Positions 27,714 to 36,027 of a stretch of DNA of 64,000 bases are shown here, one piece after another. Origin of the DNA: Polyangium sp. 6x1. GTDB lineage: Bacteria > Myxococcota_A > Polyangia > Polyangiales > Polyangiaceae. The first letter of the stretch is position 1. Each line of letters begins with the position of its first letter. The notes beneath the pieces are model-generated. The model did no database searches. It saw only the letters and a list, made by a program, of their open reading frames with translations, and had not been told where the DNA came from. A program made the position numbers and the translations under genes. The stretch spans positions 174,708 to 238,707 of the forward strand of contig NZ_JARZHH010000007.1 of NCBI RefSeq assembly GCF_029946515.1, given 5' to 3'.

Positions 27714-28082
27714 TCAGCTGAACGCGTGGATCCATTGCACGGCGTCGGCGCGGGTCTCGAACATTGCGAAATGCTCGCCGCGGTTCTCCTCGGTGACCAT
27801 CTCGCCGAAGCGGCTGCTGTACTCGACGCTCCCCGGCGGGCATACCACGGCGAGCCGGATCCGATAGTTCCTCAGCTTTTGCAGAATGTCCCCGGCCACG
27901 CGCGAGCTCAGGTCGAAGAAGGCCGCCGGCAGGTTCGCTGCGTACAGGAGGGCGCATCCTGCCTGGCTCCCGAAGCAGGCCTCGATCACGAGATCGACGT
28001 CCCGCGCGCTCGTCAGGAACGCCTGCTCCGGCTGGCCTTCCACGACCGTCACGCCACCCTCGTCCACGATGCTCGGCTCCAT
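27714..28082 (-). CDS. DUF4180-family protein
   Basis: The protein has 122 residues and matches the DUF4180 pattern: DVDLVIEACF, the FFDLSSRVAGDILQKLRNYRIRLAVV core and a C-terminal AMFETRADAVQWI. The fold is a small alpha/beta (STAS-like) domain of unknown function. There is no signal peptide. A TTAGAT hexamer lies 8 bases before the ATG and no Shine-Dalgarno sequence is seen, suggesting a leaderless message. It converges on the macroglobulin gene with a 6-base gap. Confidence 0.85.
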   Translation of the reverse strand: MEPSIVDEGGVTVVEGQPEQAFLTSARDVDLVIEACFGSQAGCALLYAANLPAAFFDLSSRVAGDILQKLRNYRIRLAVVCPPGSVEYSSRFGEMVTEENRGEHFAMFETRADAVQWIHAFS

Positions 28083-28136
28083 GGCCGCGCATCTAAGCCG
28101 AGGGGCTCGTGGCTTGTCAATCGCGCCGCGATGACG

Positions 28137-28652
28137 CTACCGGCAAACGGCCTCCGCCGAGAACGACCTGTCCCATCTCCTCGGCACGTCGCACGACCTG
28201 GCATACACGCAGCACTCGCCCGTCTCCGGGTTTTTCGCATACGTGAGCGCCTCCACGCAATTCCCGACGACCTCTCGCACCCGCTCCATCGGGCAAGCGC
28301 TGTTCACCACGCGAACGCTCTCCGAGGAGAGATGGCCTTTCGACGGGAGATCGCCTTTCGTCGGCAGCGGATGCTCGATCCCCTTGCCCTCGATATTGCT
28401 GCCCTCGGACAATGCGTCGCCCGTCACGTGGCCCGCGTCGCCCTCGACCGGCACAAACTCCTCATCGCCGGCCAGCGAGACGCCCTTGCCCTCACCTTTC
28501 GAGGGCGCCTGGAAATTCCCTCCCTTCTCGACGCCCGACACGTCCTCCCGCCCGAGCGCGAGGTCCTCGTCTCCGCCCCCGAGCGAGCAAGCGGCGAGCA
28601 GGAGGCCGAAAAGAGGCAGCACCGCGGCGCGCGCGATCGTGAATGAACGCAT
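28137..28652 (-). CDS. Small cysteine-containing lipoprotein, unknown
   Basis: The protein has 171 residues. The start at 28652 is set by GGAGGGA 7 bases upstream; the signal ends LLLAAC. Residues about 25-105 are Gly/Asp/Glu/Lys-rich and probably disordered. The C-terminal third holds six cysteines (ACPMERV, GNCVEAL, GECCVYARSCDV and the Cys next to the C-terminal Arg), likely a disulfide-knit domain. No family is recognised. Confidence 0.7.
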   Translation of the reverse strand: MRSFTIARAAVLPLFGLLLAACSLGGGDEDLALGREDVSGVEKGGNFQAPSKGEGKGVSLAGDEEFVPVEGDAGHVTGDALSEGSNIEGKGIEHPLPTKGDLPSKGHLSSESVRVVNSACPMERVREVVGNCVEALTYAKNPETGECCVYARSCDVPRRWDRSFSAEAVCR

Positions 28653-29041
28653 GGGCATTCCCTCCATCCTGGACGTTCTCCGGCTGCCCATGACGGCAGC
28701 CTCCGCCTGGGACTGCAAAGGGAGGACCACGCTGATGTGCTGAGAAACCCGTGCGCGGCCGCCTGCCTGGACAAACCGTCCGCGTGCATTTCCCGAAAGC
28801 CCGCGCTCCACCGCCCGGACGCGCGCACCTGTCGCGCCGCTCAGACGAGCTCGTGCAACGCGAACGTCACCGCGCCATTCTCTAGTTTGTCCCCACGGAA
28901 TCCGTGGCCCCGACTACAAAATCGGGACCATCGCTTGCGGTTTTCCGTCCGACCGACCACGCTTTTATATGAAAAATCGATAGCTAGCAAGCGTTTTCGG
29001 CATGCTCTATCCCTGTTCGCCGGAAAGAGAGGCCTTCGAGC
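28653..29041. other. Intergenic region between divergent genes
   Basis: No gene is supported in these 389 bases. The right half is far more A/T-rich than its surroundings, with TTTTATATGAAAAATCGATA near 28961-28983. TTTTCC and TTTATA spaced by 17 bases around 28940-28967 are a weak candidate promoter for the hydrolase gene at 29042. Confidence 0.4.
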
Positions 29042-29794
29042 ATGAGCGTACACGAGAGCAAAATGCACCTCCGCGGCGACATGGAGATGCACGTCGACAT
29101 CCACGGCGAGGGCGAACCGCTCGTCCTCCTGCACGGCTTTCTCGGCTGCGGCCGCGATTTTCGTCATCTCGGCGAAACCCTCCACGAAGGGTTCCGCGCC
29201 ATCGTCCCCGATCTACCCGGTCACGGCCTTTCGGGAAACCCCCGCGGCGCCTTCGTGTTCCGGGAGGTCGCCCGCGACATGTTCACGCTCCTCGACGAGC
29301 TCGGCATCGATCGATTCCGCGCCATCGGCTTCAGCGGCGGCGGCAACGTTCTCTTGCACATGGCGACCCAGCAGCCGGGCCGCGTCGAGGCCATGGTGAT
29401 CGCCGCGGCGACGCCGTACTTTCCGGAGCAGGCGCGCGCCGTCATGCGGCAGCTCACCGCGGAAAGCAGGTCCGAGGAAGAATGGCGCGAGATGCGCGAG
29501 CGGCACGTGCGCGGCGACGAACAAATCGGAGCGCTCTGGGCGCAGGGCCGCGCGTTCGCCGATCGTTACGATGACATGAATTTCACGCCACCGTACCTCG
29601 CGACGATCAGGGCGCGCACGCTGATCGTCTACGGCGACCGCGATCATCTTTATCCCGTCGAGCTCGCCCTCGAAATGTACCGAGCGATCCCCGATGCAAG
29701 GCTCTGGGTCGTTCCGGGCGGCGGTCACGGCGCTGCCTTCGAGGAGCGAGAGCAGTTCGTCCGCGTGGCGAGGAGCTTTCTGAAGGCGCAATAG
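29042..29794 (+). CDS. Alpha/beta-hydrolase
   Basis: The protein has 250 residues with the complete alpha/beta-hydrolase set: oxyanion region LLHGFLGCGRDF, DLPGHGLS, nucleophile Ser98 in GFSGGG, catalytic Asp in YGDRDHLYP, and His in GGGHGAAF. There is no signal peptide, so it is cytoplasmic. The motif pattern fits small esterases and C-C hydrolases; the substrate cannot be told. AGAGAGG precedes the ATG. It converges on the downstream kinase gene with a 4-base gap. Confidence 0.9.
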   Translation: MSVHESKMHLRGDMEMHVDIHGEGEPLVLLHGFLGCGRDFRHLGETLHEGFRAIVPDLPGHGLSGNPRGAFVFREVARDMFTLLDELGIDRFRAIGFSGGGNVLLHMATQQPGRVEAMVIAAATPYFPEQARAVMRQLTAESRSEEEWREMRERHVRGDEQIGALWAQGRAFADRYDDMNFTPPYLATIRARTLIVYGDRDHLYPVELALEMYRAIPDARLWVVPGGGHGAAFEEREQFVRVARSFLKAQ

Positions 29795-29798
29795 CCGC

Positions 29799-31982
29799 TC
29801 AGGAACGACCCGTGTCCTGCCGGGAGCGCAGTTGCTTCGGGGCCATCGCCACGACCGCCTCCGCGACCTCGTGGACCCCGGTCACGTCGGGTCGAACGCT
29901 CTTGAAAATGCCCGTGACGAGATCGCGAGAATCGAGCGCGTCGTCGACGACCAGGACGTGCACGTCGTCGCGCCGCGGCGCAGAGGATTCTCGTACGGCG
30001 CGGACCTCGGAGGCTTTTTCGACACGCAAGGGGAGCTCGACCGTGAACGTCGCGCCGAGCCCCTTTCCCAGGCTCTCCGCGACCACGGCGCCGCCGTGGG
30101 CCTCCACGAGATAACGCACGATCGAGAGGCCGAGGCCGAGCCCGCCGTGGCTGCGGGTCGACGAGCTGTCGCCTTGTCGGAATCGCTCGAAGACGTGCGG
30201 CAGGGTCGCAGGCGAAATGCCCACGCCGTCGTCCTTCACCCAGAGGATCGCCTTGTCGCCGCGCCGGCAGCCGATCTCCACGGTGCCCCCCGGCGGCGTG
30301 AATTTGAGCGCATTGCCGAGCAGGTTCTCGATGACCTGCCGCAGCCGGACGTCGTCGCCGAAGACAGGGAGCGGGCCGCTCGTCTCGAATGCGGCTTCGA
30401 GCCGGATCCCCTTCGCCTCCGCGATCGGGCGCATCGCCCGGACGGCCTGCGTGAGCGGATGCACGAGGTCGAGGTCCACGGAGTCGAGCTTCAGCGTGCC
30501 CGCGATCATGCTCGTCATGTCCATCAGATCCTCGATCAGGCGCGCCTGCGCCTGCGCATTGCGCTCGATGGTCTCGAGCGCCTTGCCGCGGCTCGCCTCC
30601 GGCACCGAGTCCCGCCGCAGAATGCCGGTCCAGCCGAGGATCGCCGTGAGGGGCGTGCGGAGCTCGTGCGAGATCACGGCCAAAAACTCGTCCTTCAGCC
30701 GGCTCGCCTCCTGCACCGCCCGATAAAGCCGCGCACGGTCGATCGCCATTCCCGCGCGCCGCGCGAGCTCCTCCGCGAGGGCGCGCTCCGGCTCCGCCAC
30801 GAATCGCCCGGGCGCGGCGCCGAGCAGCGTCATGTGGCCGAGCGCGTGCCCCTGGATCACGAGGGGCACGACGAGCAGCGAATGAATGCCGCGCCCCTCG
30901 AGCTCACGGCGCGAGCCGAGGTCGAGGTCGCCAAAGCCGAGCGCGCGCCCCGGCGGCGCGAAGCCGAGCAAGGCCTCGGCGAACGCGGCCCCTCGCCCGA
31001 GCGCCGCGAGGCAATACCGCTCGCCGGCCTCCTCCACGTGAATGGTGCACCCCTCGGCGAACGACGGCACGAGCAAGCGCGCCATGGCCGCGAGCGTGCT
31101 CTCGTACTCCATCGACGAGCCGAGAATGCCGCTCACCTCGGCGAGGAGCCGCTGCGCCTCCTCGGCCTTCCTCCGCGCCGTGACGTCGCGCGAAATGCCC
31201 ACGAGGCCGACGAGCCGCCCCTCCTCGTCGTACCAGGGCCCCTTCGTCGATTGCCAGAACCGCGTCGTGCCATGGCTCGTGGTCGAGCGGCACTCGTATG
31301 TCGTCGTGCGCCGGCTCGAGAGGACCTCCCGATCGCGCCGGGCGATCTCGTCGGCGTCGTCCTGCGCGAAGAGCGTCTCGTCGTCCTTGCCCACGACGTC
31401 CTCGGGCACGAGGCCGAAGACCCCCGCGCCCGCGGAGTTGATCATCACGTACCGGAGGTTCAGATCCTTGACATAGACGCAATCGTGCGTCCCCTCCGTG
31501 ACGGCGCGGAGCAGCTCACGGCTCAGCCGCAGCGCCGAGAGCTCCGCCTCCTCGGCGAGGACCCGCGCGAGCGCCGGGGCGCAATGCTTTGCGAGCCTGG
31601 ACAAACGTGATTTCGCGGCGGCCTCGCGGCGCAGCCCCTCGAAAGCGACGACGCCGAGCACTCTGTCTCCGACGGCGAGCCGCGCGGCCCACGCCTCGCG
31701 CCCCGCAATCCGCACCCGCGTCGGCCCCGGCACGGAGAGCGCCGCGGCGAGCCCCCGCGGGGCTGGATCATTCGTGCCGGGGACGGAAAGCTCGTCGGCC
31801 ACGAGCACGGCGAGCAAACCCTGGGTGGCGCCGAGGGCCCGCGCCCCGTCGCCCGCGACCGCGGCCGCGACCTCCTTCGATCGCCGGCACGCGTGCAGCG
31901 CAAACACGAAGGGCGCGAGGACTGCGTCAGCCCCCGGATTCCAGCGTTTGTCGCGACCGCGTGAATTCCTGGGTGAAGGCAA
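29799..31982 (-). CDS. GAF/PAS sensor histidine kinase with truncated receiver
   Basis: The protein has 727 residues. Order: a GAF-like region (about 20-145), a PAS domain (about 155-275, with YVKDLNLRYVMINSAG and WYDEEGRLVGLVGISRDVT), a second GAF domain (about 285-430), HisKA with phospho-His in VISHELRTPL, and HATPase (NLLGNALKFTPPGG, KDDGVGIS, GLGLGLSIVR). The last 55 or so residues start a receiver (VHVLVVDDALDSRDLV) but stop before the phospho-acceptor Asp, so the hybrid receiver is a remnant. The TTG start at 31982 has no ribosome site and is uncertain. No membrane segment is seen. Confidence 0.88.
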   Translation of the reverse strand: MPSPRNSRGRDKRWNPGADAVLAPFVFALHACRRSKEVAAAVAGDGARALGATQGLLAVLVADELSVPGTNDPAPRGLAAALSVPGPTRVRIAGREAWAARLAVGDRVLGVVAFEGLRREAAAKSRLSRLAKHCAPALARVLAEEAELSALRLSRELLRAVTEGTHDCVYVKDLNLRYVMINSAGAGVFGLVPEDVVGKDDETLFAQDDADEIARRDREVLSSRRTTTYECRSTTSHGTTRFWQSTKGPWYDEEGRLVGLVGISRDVTARRKAEEAQRLLAEVSGILGSSMEYESTLAAMARLLVPSFAEGCTIHVEEAGERYCLAALGRGAAFAEALLGFAPPGRALGFGDLDLGSRRELEGRGIHSLLVVPLVIQGHALGHMTLLGAAPGRFVAEPERALAEELARRAGMAIDRARLYRAVQEASRLKDEFLAVISHELRTPLTAILGWTGILRRDSVPEASRGKALETIERNAQAQARLIEDLMDMTSMIAGTLKLDSVDLDLVHPLTQAVRAMRPIAEAKGIRLEAAFETSGPLPVFGDDVRLRQVIENLLGNALKFTPPGGTVEIGCRRGDKAILWVKDDGVGISPATLPHVFERFRQGDSSSTRSHGGLGLGLSIVRYLVEAHGGAVVAESLGKGLGATFTVELPLRVEKASEVRAVRESSAPRRDDVHVLVVDDALDSRDLVTGIFKSVRPDVTGVHEVAEAVVAMAPKQLRSRQDTGRS

Positions 31983-32112
31983 CGACAGATGTTGTCAGAA
32001 GACGGAATTCCCTTCGAGCGGTTCGAACCCTGATTGTCGAATCCGGCGTCGCCTGATGAATGCGTCCTTCAAGGAGGACGGCCGACGCCCGATGTGTCCC
32101 CGCCGTTCGCGC

Positions 32113-32793
32113 TCACGACACGCGAGACATGCCGGCGAGGAGCGCTCCGAACGACGCTTCGAGCTCGCCGTAGAAATCGACGCGCAGCGGGGCCATCTTC
32201 GGCGCCGCGAGCACCTTTTTCATGGAGCCGACCGGATGCCCCATGGGCCATAGCCCCGACACGAGCGCGCCGAGCCGCAGGATCGCCCGCGTCCCGCCCC
32301 CCTCGGGCAAACCCGGGAGCGCAGCCTCGAACGCCGCCCCCGCGACGACGATATGCTCGAGCATCCACCGCTTCGACGCGCGCGCCGCCTCGAAGGAGAG
32401 GTTTTGCTCGATGTCGCACGAATTGCTCGCCAAAAGCCGCAGCATGGGCTCCCGCGGCGCGAGCGTGCGCACGACGAGCGCGGACACGTCGTACGGCGAG
32501 GTATCGCGCGCGATGCCCCGGAGCAATGGCATGATCTCTTCGAACCAGGCGCCGAGCGCCTGGAGGAAGAGCGCCAGGAAGACCTCCTCCTTCGTCGCGA
32601 AATACCGATACACGCTGCCCTTGGCGAGCCCGGCGTGCTCGGCGACCTCGCCGATGGAGATGTCGTCGATCGACCGCTCCCGAAAGAGCTCCGCGGCGGC
32701 TCCGAGGATCGCCTCCCGCCGCTGCTCCTTTTGCTCGGCGCTGTGCGCCCTCTGCCATCCCTCGCTCGCCTGGGGCTTGCTCGTGCTGCGCAT
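32113..32793 (-). CDS. TetR-family transcriptional regulator
   Basis: The protein has 226 residues from the ATG at 32793; a GTG three codons earlier is the alternative. The N-terminal helix-turn-helix is typical: AILGAAAELFRERSIDDISIGEVAEHAGLAKGSVYRYFATKEE spans about residues 28-70. The C-terminal ligand domain is not assignable to a subfamily. TetR proteins usually repress neighbouring or divergent genes; the divergent neighbour encodes an FHA protein, and two inverted repeats lie between them. Confidence 0.92.
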   Translation of the reverse strand: MRSTSKPQASEGWQRAHSAEQKEQRREAILGAAAELFRERSIDDISIGEVAEHAGLAKGSVYRYFATKEEVFLALFLQALGAWFEEIMPLLRGIARDTSPYDVSALVVRTLAPREPMLRLLASNSCDIEQNLSFEAARASKRWMLEHIVVAGAAFEAALPGLPEGGGTRAILRLGALVSGLWPMGHPVGSMKKVLAAPKMAPLRVDFYGELEASFGALLAGMSRVS

Positions 32794-32817
32794 GTCGACC
32801 ACCCGGTAATGGACCCG

Positions 32818-32833
32818 CGGTCCTAAGCGACCG
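32818..32833. promoter_or_regulatory. Candidate TetR operator (CGGTC-N6-GACCG)
   Basis: A 5-base inverted repeat with a 6-base spacer lies 25 bases upstream of the tetR start, a common place for autorepression. It is short, so chance is possible. Confidence 0.35.
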
Positions 32834-32849
32834 TAGATCCTCCGTCAAG

Positions 32850-32880
32850 CGTGGAGGAGACCGAGGGGCCTTCCTCCACG
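32850..32880. promoter_or_regulatory. Perfect 9-bp inverted repeat upstream of FHA gene
   Basis: CGTGGAGGA (32850-32858) and TCCTCCACG (32872-32880) are perfect inverted repeats around a 13-base spacer, ending 15 bases before the FHA start codon and 4 bases before its putative -10. This is an operator-like position for the divergent TetR protein; it could instead form a hairpin. Confidence 0.5.
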
Positions 32881-32883
32881 TGC

Positions 32884-32889
32884 TAGCCT
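32884..32889 (+). promoter_or_regulatory. Possible extended -10 (TGC TAGCCT) of FHA gene
   Basis: TAGCCT, preceded by TGC, lies exactly 6 bases before the ATG at 32896, and no Shine-Dalgarno sequence is present. This suggests a leaderless message. Confidence 0.4.
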
Positions 32890-32895
32890 CGACGC

Positions 32896-33240
32896 ATGTC
32901 CTCGTCGTTCGTGCTCGTCGTGCTCGAAGAGGCTCCGCGGGACCTCGGGCCCGTCGTGCCGCTCCGCGAGGGCGCCCAGGTCTTCGGGCGCACGGAAGGC
33001 GCCGATATCCGCCTCGCTTGGGACACCGTCTCGCGAAGGCACGCGCGGATCACCGTCGAGGAAGGGCGCGTGACGATCGAGGACGTCGCGAGCACCTCGG
33101 GCACGTTCGTGAACGACGAGCTCGTGCGCGGGGTCGTCGAGATTTCGCCGGGCACGCGGATCCGGATCGGTCGGATCGTCTTCGAGCTCGCGCGCGCCGA
33201 GGAGGCCGCCGCGCGAGGCCTCGTGCCCTCGGATCCGTGA
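32896..33240 (+). CDS. Stand-alone FHA-domain protein
   Basis: The protein has 114 residues and is essentially one forkhead-associated domain: FGRTEGADIRL, SRRHARI and STSGTFVNDELV contain the phosphothreonine-binding Arg, Ser and Asn positions. FHA domains recognise phosphothreonine on partners of Ser/Thr kinases; a kinase gene lies 15 kb away in this window, but no direct link is shown. It is divergent from tetR. Confidence 0.92.
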   Translation: MSSSFVLVVLEEAPRDLGPVVPLREGAQVFGRTEGADIRLAWDTVSRRHARITVEEGRVTIEDVASTSGTFVNDELVRGVVEISPGTRIRIGRIVFELARAEEAAARGLVPSDP

Positions 33241-33273
33241 TTCACGAATGGTTCGATTTGGACAAACCCCGCG

Positions 33274-33855
33274 TCAGGCCTTCTTCGGGCCGGTCACCGG
33301 GACGAACGAGCCGTGCTGCACGCGATCGGCCCCGGGCTTCGGGAGCGCGCCGGGAAGCACGGTGATCTTGGCCTCGCCCACGATTTGACCGCGCGACGCG
33401 ACCCACTCGTTGCGCTCCTCGATCCACGCCATGCACGCCGCGCGCACCTCGTCCGAGATGCCGCGCGGGTCGTCCGGATCGGCGAGCTGAAGGCCCGTGT
33501 CGTAGCGAAAGCGGACCTCCATCGTGCGGTTCGGATCGAGCGACTTTTGCGCCTCGCGATGCGCCGCGCGCGCCGCCTCGTTCTCCTTCTCGCGCGCGAG
33601 CGCCTGCGTCTCGGCGACCTTCTCGCGCGCTTCTTCGAGGGCCTTCTCGGCCGCTTTCTCCTCGGCGTCGAGCGGACGCATCGCGGCCTTCAGGCGGTCG
33701 TTTTGCTCGCGCGAGAGGCCCTCGAAGACCACGCCGAGCACGTCGGTGAAGCGGGGGCGCTCGCGGAGCCACGCCGCCGTCGCCTCCTCGTCCGGAAACT
33801 CCTGGAAAGACGTTTCGCCGGTCTTCAGGTTTTCGAGCTTGAGCATGATCTTCAT
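33274..33855 (-). CDS. Coiled-coil protein of unknown function
   Basis: The protein has 193 residues from the ATG at 33855; a second Met is three codons downstream. The N-terminal 60 residues are alpha/beta (MKIMLKLENLKTGETSFQEF). Residues about 70-115 form a long charged helix rich in Ala, Glu, Lys and Arg that is a probable coiled coil. The C-terminal part (MEVRFRYDTGLQLADPDDPRG, then ACMAWIEERNEWVAS) looks globular. No family is recognised and there is no signal or membrane segment. Confidence 0.7.
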   Translation of the reverse strand: MKIMLKLENLKTGETSFQEFPDEEATAAWLRERPRFTDVLGVVFEGLSREQNDRLKAAMRPLDAEEKAAEKALEEAREKVAETQALAREKENEAARAAHREAQKSLDPNRTMEVRFRYDTGLQLADPDDPRGISDEVRAACMAWIEERNEWVASRGQIVGEAKITVLPGALPKPGADRVQHGSFVPVTGPKKA

Positions 33856-33932
33856 GGCCGGCATCATCGCCGGGCTCGAAGCGCAAGGCAAGGGCATGCA
33901 CCTTGCTGTCCGCGGGCCGAGGAGACCCTCGG

Positions 33933-36017
33933 ATGCTTGCAGGAAAATGCGCGTTTATCGGGATCGCCCTTTCGATGGTCTCGCTCCCGTCCTGCCGCTC
34001 GGCTCCCCGGGAATACGAGGAACGGCTGTCGATGAGGCCGGCACGAGCGCTCTGCGGCCCGGGGCTCGTGCGGCGGGGCGACACGTGCGAGGAGCCTCTG
34101 TGGGCGGAGATCGCGCCTCTGCCCGGCAGCGCGTTTCGCATGCGTGATGTCACGGACGTGGACGGCGACGAGGCGTGGATCGTCGGCCGAGGCGGGCTCG
34201 TATTGCACAGCGGCGACGGCGGTGAGAGCTTCGAGCGCGTCGACATCGGCACGAGCGAGGACCTCGCCTACGTGTGGGCGGACGAGCACGCGATCGTCGC
34301 GACGGGGGCGCGGCGCGCCTGGGTTTCCCTCGACGAAGGCAGGAGTTTCGATGCTTCGCCCGAGGCGCCCGAAGAGCTCACGCGGTGCGTCCTTTTTTTC
34401 GGTCGCGTGGTCTGCGGCTCCGCGCAAGGCGGCCTCTACCATTGGACGAGCGGCGAGGCGTCCTTCGTTTCCGTGCCCTTCGGCGGACGCACGGTGGTCG
34501 AGGTGGGCCCGGGGTATCTCGTGGCCGCGACCGAGATCGGATCGACGACGCGGATCCGGGCCACGCAGGAGCCGGACCTGCACGCGTTTTACGGGGACAC
34601 GCAGATCCCGCTCGCCTACCCCGGCTCGGTCGACTCGTTATGGGTATCGCGGCACGAGCTCCTCGCGTGCGTGATGGCCGATCAAGCTCCGAGCCCGGTC
34701 GATCTGACGCTGCATTGCTCGACGAACCGGGGTCATACGTTCCAGGCGCGGGGATCGTACGCGCCCGAATGCGCGCGGGGCCAGCGGATCGCCGGCACGC
34801 CCGACGCGCTCCACGTGATGACGTATTGCAACACCGTCGACATGCCCACCACGTTCGAGGTCTGGTCCTCGGACGACTTCGGGCAGACGTTCCTGCGCGG
34901 CACGTGGGGCGCCGAATTCGAGAGCTCGTGGCGCGGCGCGAACCGCATCAGCTTCGGGACCTCGAACCACGGGCTCTTGCTCACGCACCGGCTGCGCCGC
35001 TCGACCGACGGCGGGCGGAGCTCGGCGCCGCTCGAAGAAAACGCGATGTCCGCGGACTGGCCCTGCGGCCTCGACGAAAACAAGGCGATCTTCTTCCCGA
35101 CGAAGACGCGTGGATACGTGATCGCGATGCAGAACACGACCGCGGTCTTCAAGTTCCGGCTGTATCGCACGGACGACGCGTTCCATTTCGACGAGGGGAC
35201 GGACCTGCCGGCGTTCACGGACGACTCGTCCCGCCCGCCTTCCCTTTCGGCGCACGAGGATCTGCTCTGGCTCGCGTTCCCGAGCGAATACGTGCAGCAA
35301 ACCTTCCTGCGCAGCGAGGACGGCGGGAGGACCTTCCTCCACGACGGTTTTCCCGCGCAGGGGCAGCCGCTCGCGGCCGCCCTGCTCGGGCCGGGCGGCG
35401 TCGGGTTCGTCGCGACCGCGCGCGGCGCCGTGAATGCGCGCCCGCTCTACCGGTCGAAGGACGGCGGCGCGACGTTCAGCGAGATCTCGATCCCGGACGG
35501 GGTCTACATCCGCGACATGCGCGTCCTCGATACGGGGCGGCTCGTCGCCGTCGGCGAGAATGGGCTCATTTTCACGAGCGACGACGCGGGGAAGACCATC
35601 GTCGTACGTCGCGGGGGTTTGCCCGGGGCTGGAGCATTGCCCGAGGAGGAAAAACTCGTGTCGGTCGATTTCGCGCCCGGCACCCGCGTGGGGTGGGCCG
35701 GCGGCGTGACGAGCACGGGAGAGCCGCTCCTGCTCCGCACCGAGGACGGGGGCGAGACCTGGGTCCCGCAATCCCTCGGCCATACGTCGGCCCTGGGCAT
35801 CGTGCAGGTCGCGGCCGCGACGCCGTCCCACGCGAGCGTCGTCGTCGACGTGCAAGGCGGCGCGCGTTCGCTCTTCATGACGCAGGACGGTGGGCAATCG
35901 TGGCCCTTGCGGGAGACGCCCGGCGGCGACCCGCTGCGCATGGTCGCGCGGCTCCCCGACGGGGAGACGACATTCGCGCTCGGGGCGTACGGCGTCTATC
36001 GCAGCCGCACGCCCTGA
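33933..36017 (+). CDS. BNR/Asp-box beta-propeller lipoprotein
   Basis: The protein has 694 residues. GAGGAG sits 8 bases before the ATG at 33933, and the signal ends SLPSC. The body is made of Asp-box (BNR) units such as HSGDGGESF, SSDDFGQTF, RSEDGGRTF, RSKDGGATF, TSDDAGKTI, RTEDGGETW and MTQDGGQSW, the pattern of sialidase-type and Ycf48-like propellers. No sialidase catalytic Arg triad or Asp/Glu/Tyr set is evident, so a binding or structural role on the cell surface is more likely than glycosidase activity. Confidence 0.85.
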   Translation: MLAGKCAFIGIALSMVSLPSCRSAPREYEERLSMRPARALCGPGLVRRGDTCEEPLWAEIAPLPGSAFRMRDVTDVDGDEAWIVGRGGLVLHSGDGGESFERVDIGTSEDLAYVWADEHAIVATGARRAWVSLDEGRSFDASPEAPEELTRCVLFFGRVVCGSAQGGLYHWTSGEASFVSVPFGGRTVVEVGPGYLVAATEIGSTTRIRATQEPDLHAFYGDTQIPLAYPGSVDSLWVSRHELLACVMADQAPSPVDLTLHCSTNRGHTFQARGSYAPECARGQRIAGTPDALHVMTYCNTVDMPTTFEVWSSDDFGQTFLRGTWGAEFESSWRGANRISFGTSNHGLLLTHRLRRSTDGGRSSAPLEENAMSADWPCGLDENKAIFFPTKTRGYVIAMQNTTAVFKFRLYRTDDAFHFDEGTDLPAFTDDSSRPPSLSAHEDLLWLAFPSEYVQQTFLRSEDGGRTFLHDGFPAQGQPLAAALLGPGGVGFVATARGAVNARPLYRSKDGGATFSEISIPDGVYIRDMRVLDTGRLVAVGENGLIFTSDDAGKTIVVRRGGLPGAGALPEEEKLVSVDFAPGTRVGWAGGVTSTGEPLLLRTEDGGETWVPQSLGHTSALGIVQVAAATPSHASVVVDVQGGARSLFMTQDGGQSWPLRETPGGDPLRMVARLPDGETTFALGAYGVYRSRTP

Positions 36018-36027
36018 GCCGCGCGTT

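Noticed and set aside
32015..32040. GGTTCGAACCC resembling a tRNA T-arm
   Set aside because: The flanking bases do not form the 5-bp T-stem on either strand, and no acceptor, D or anticodon arm can be drawn.
32063..32080. CGTCCT/AGGACG hairpin between tetR and the hybrid kinase gene
   Set aside because: Only 6 bp, with no U-tract; it may help end tetR transcription but cannot be supported.
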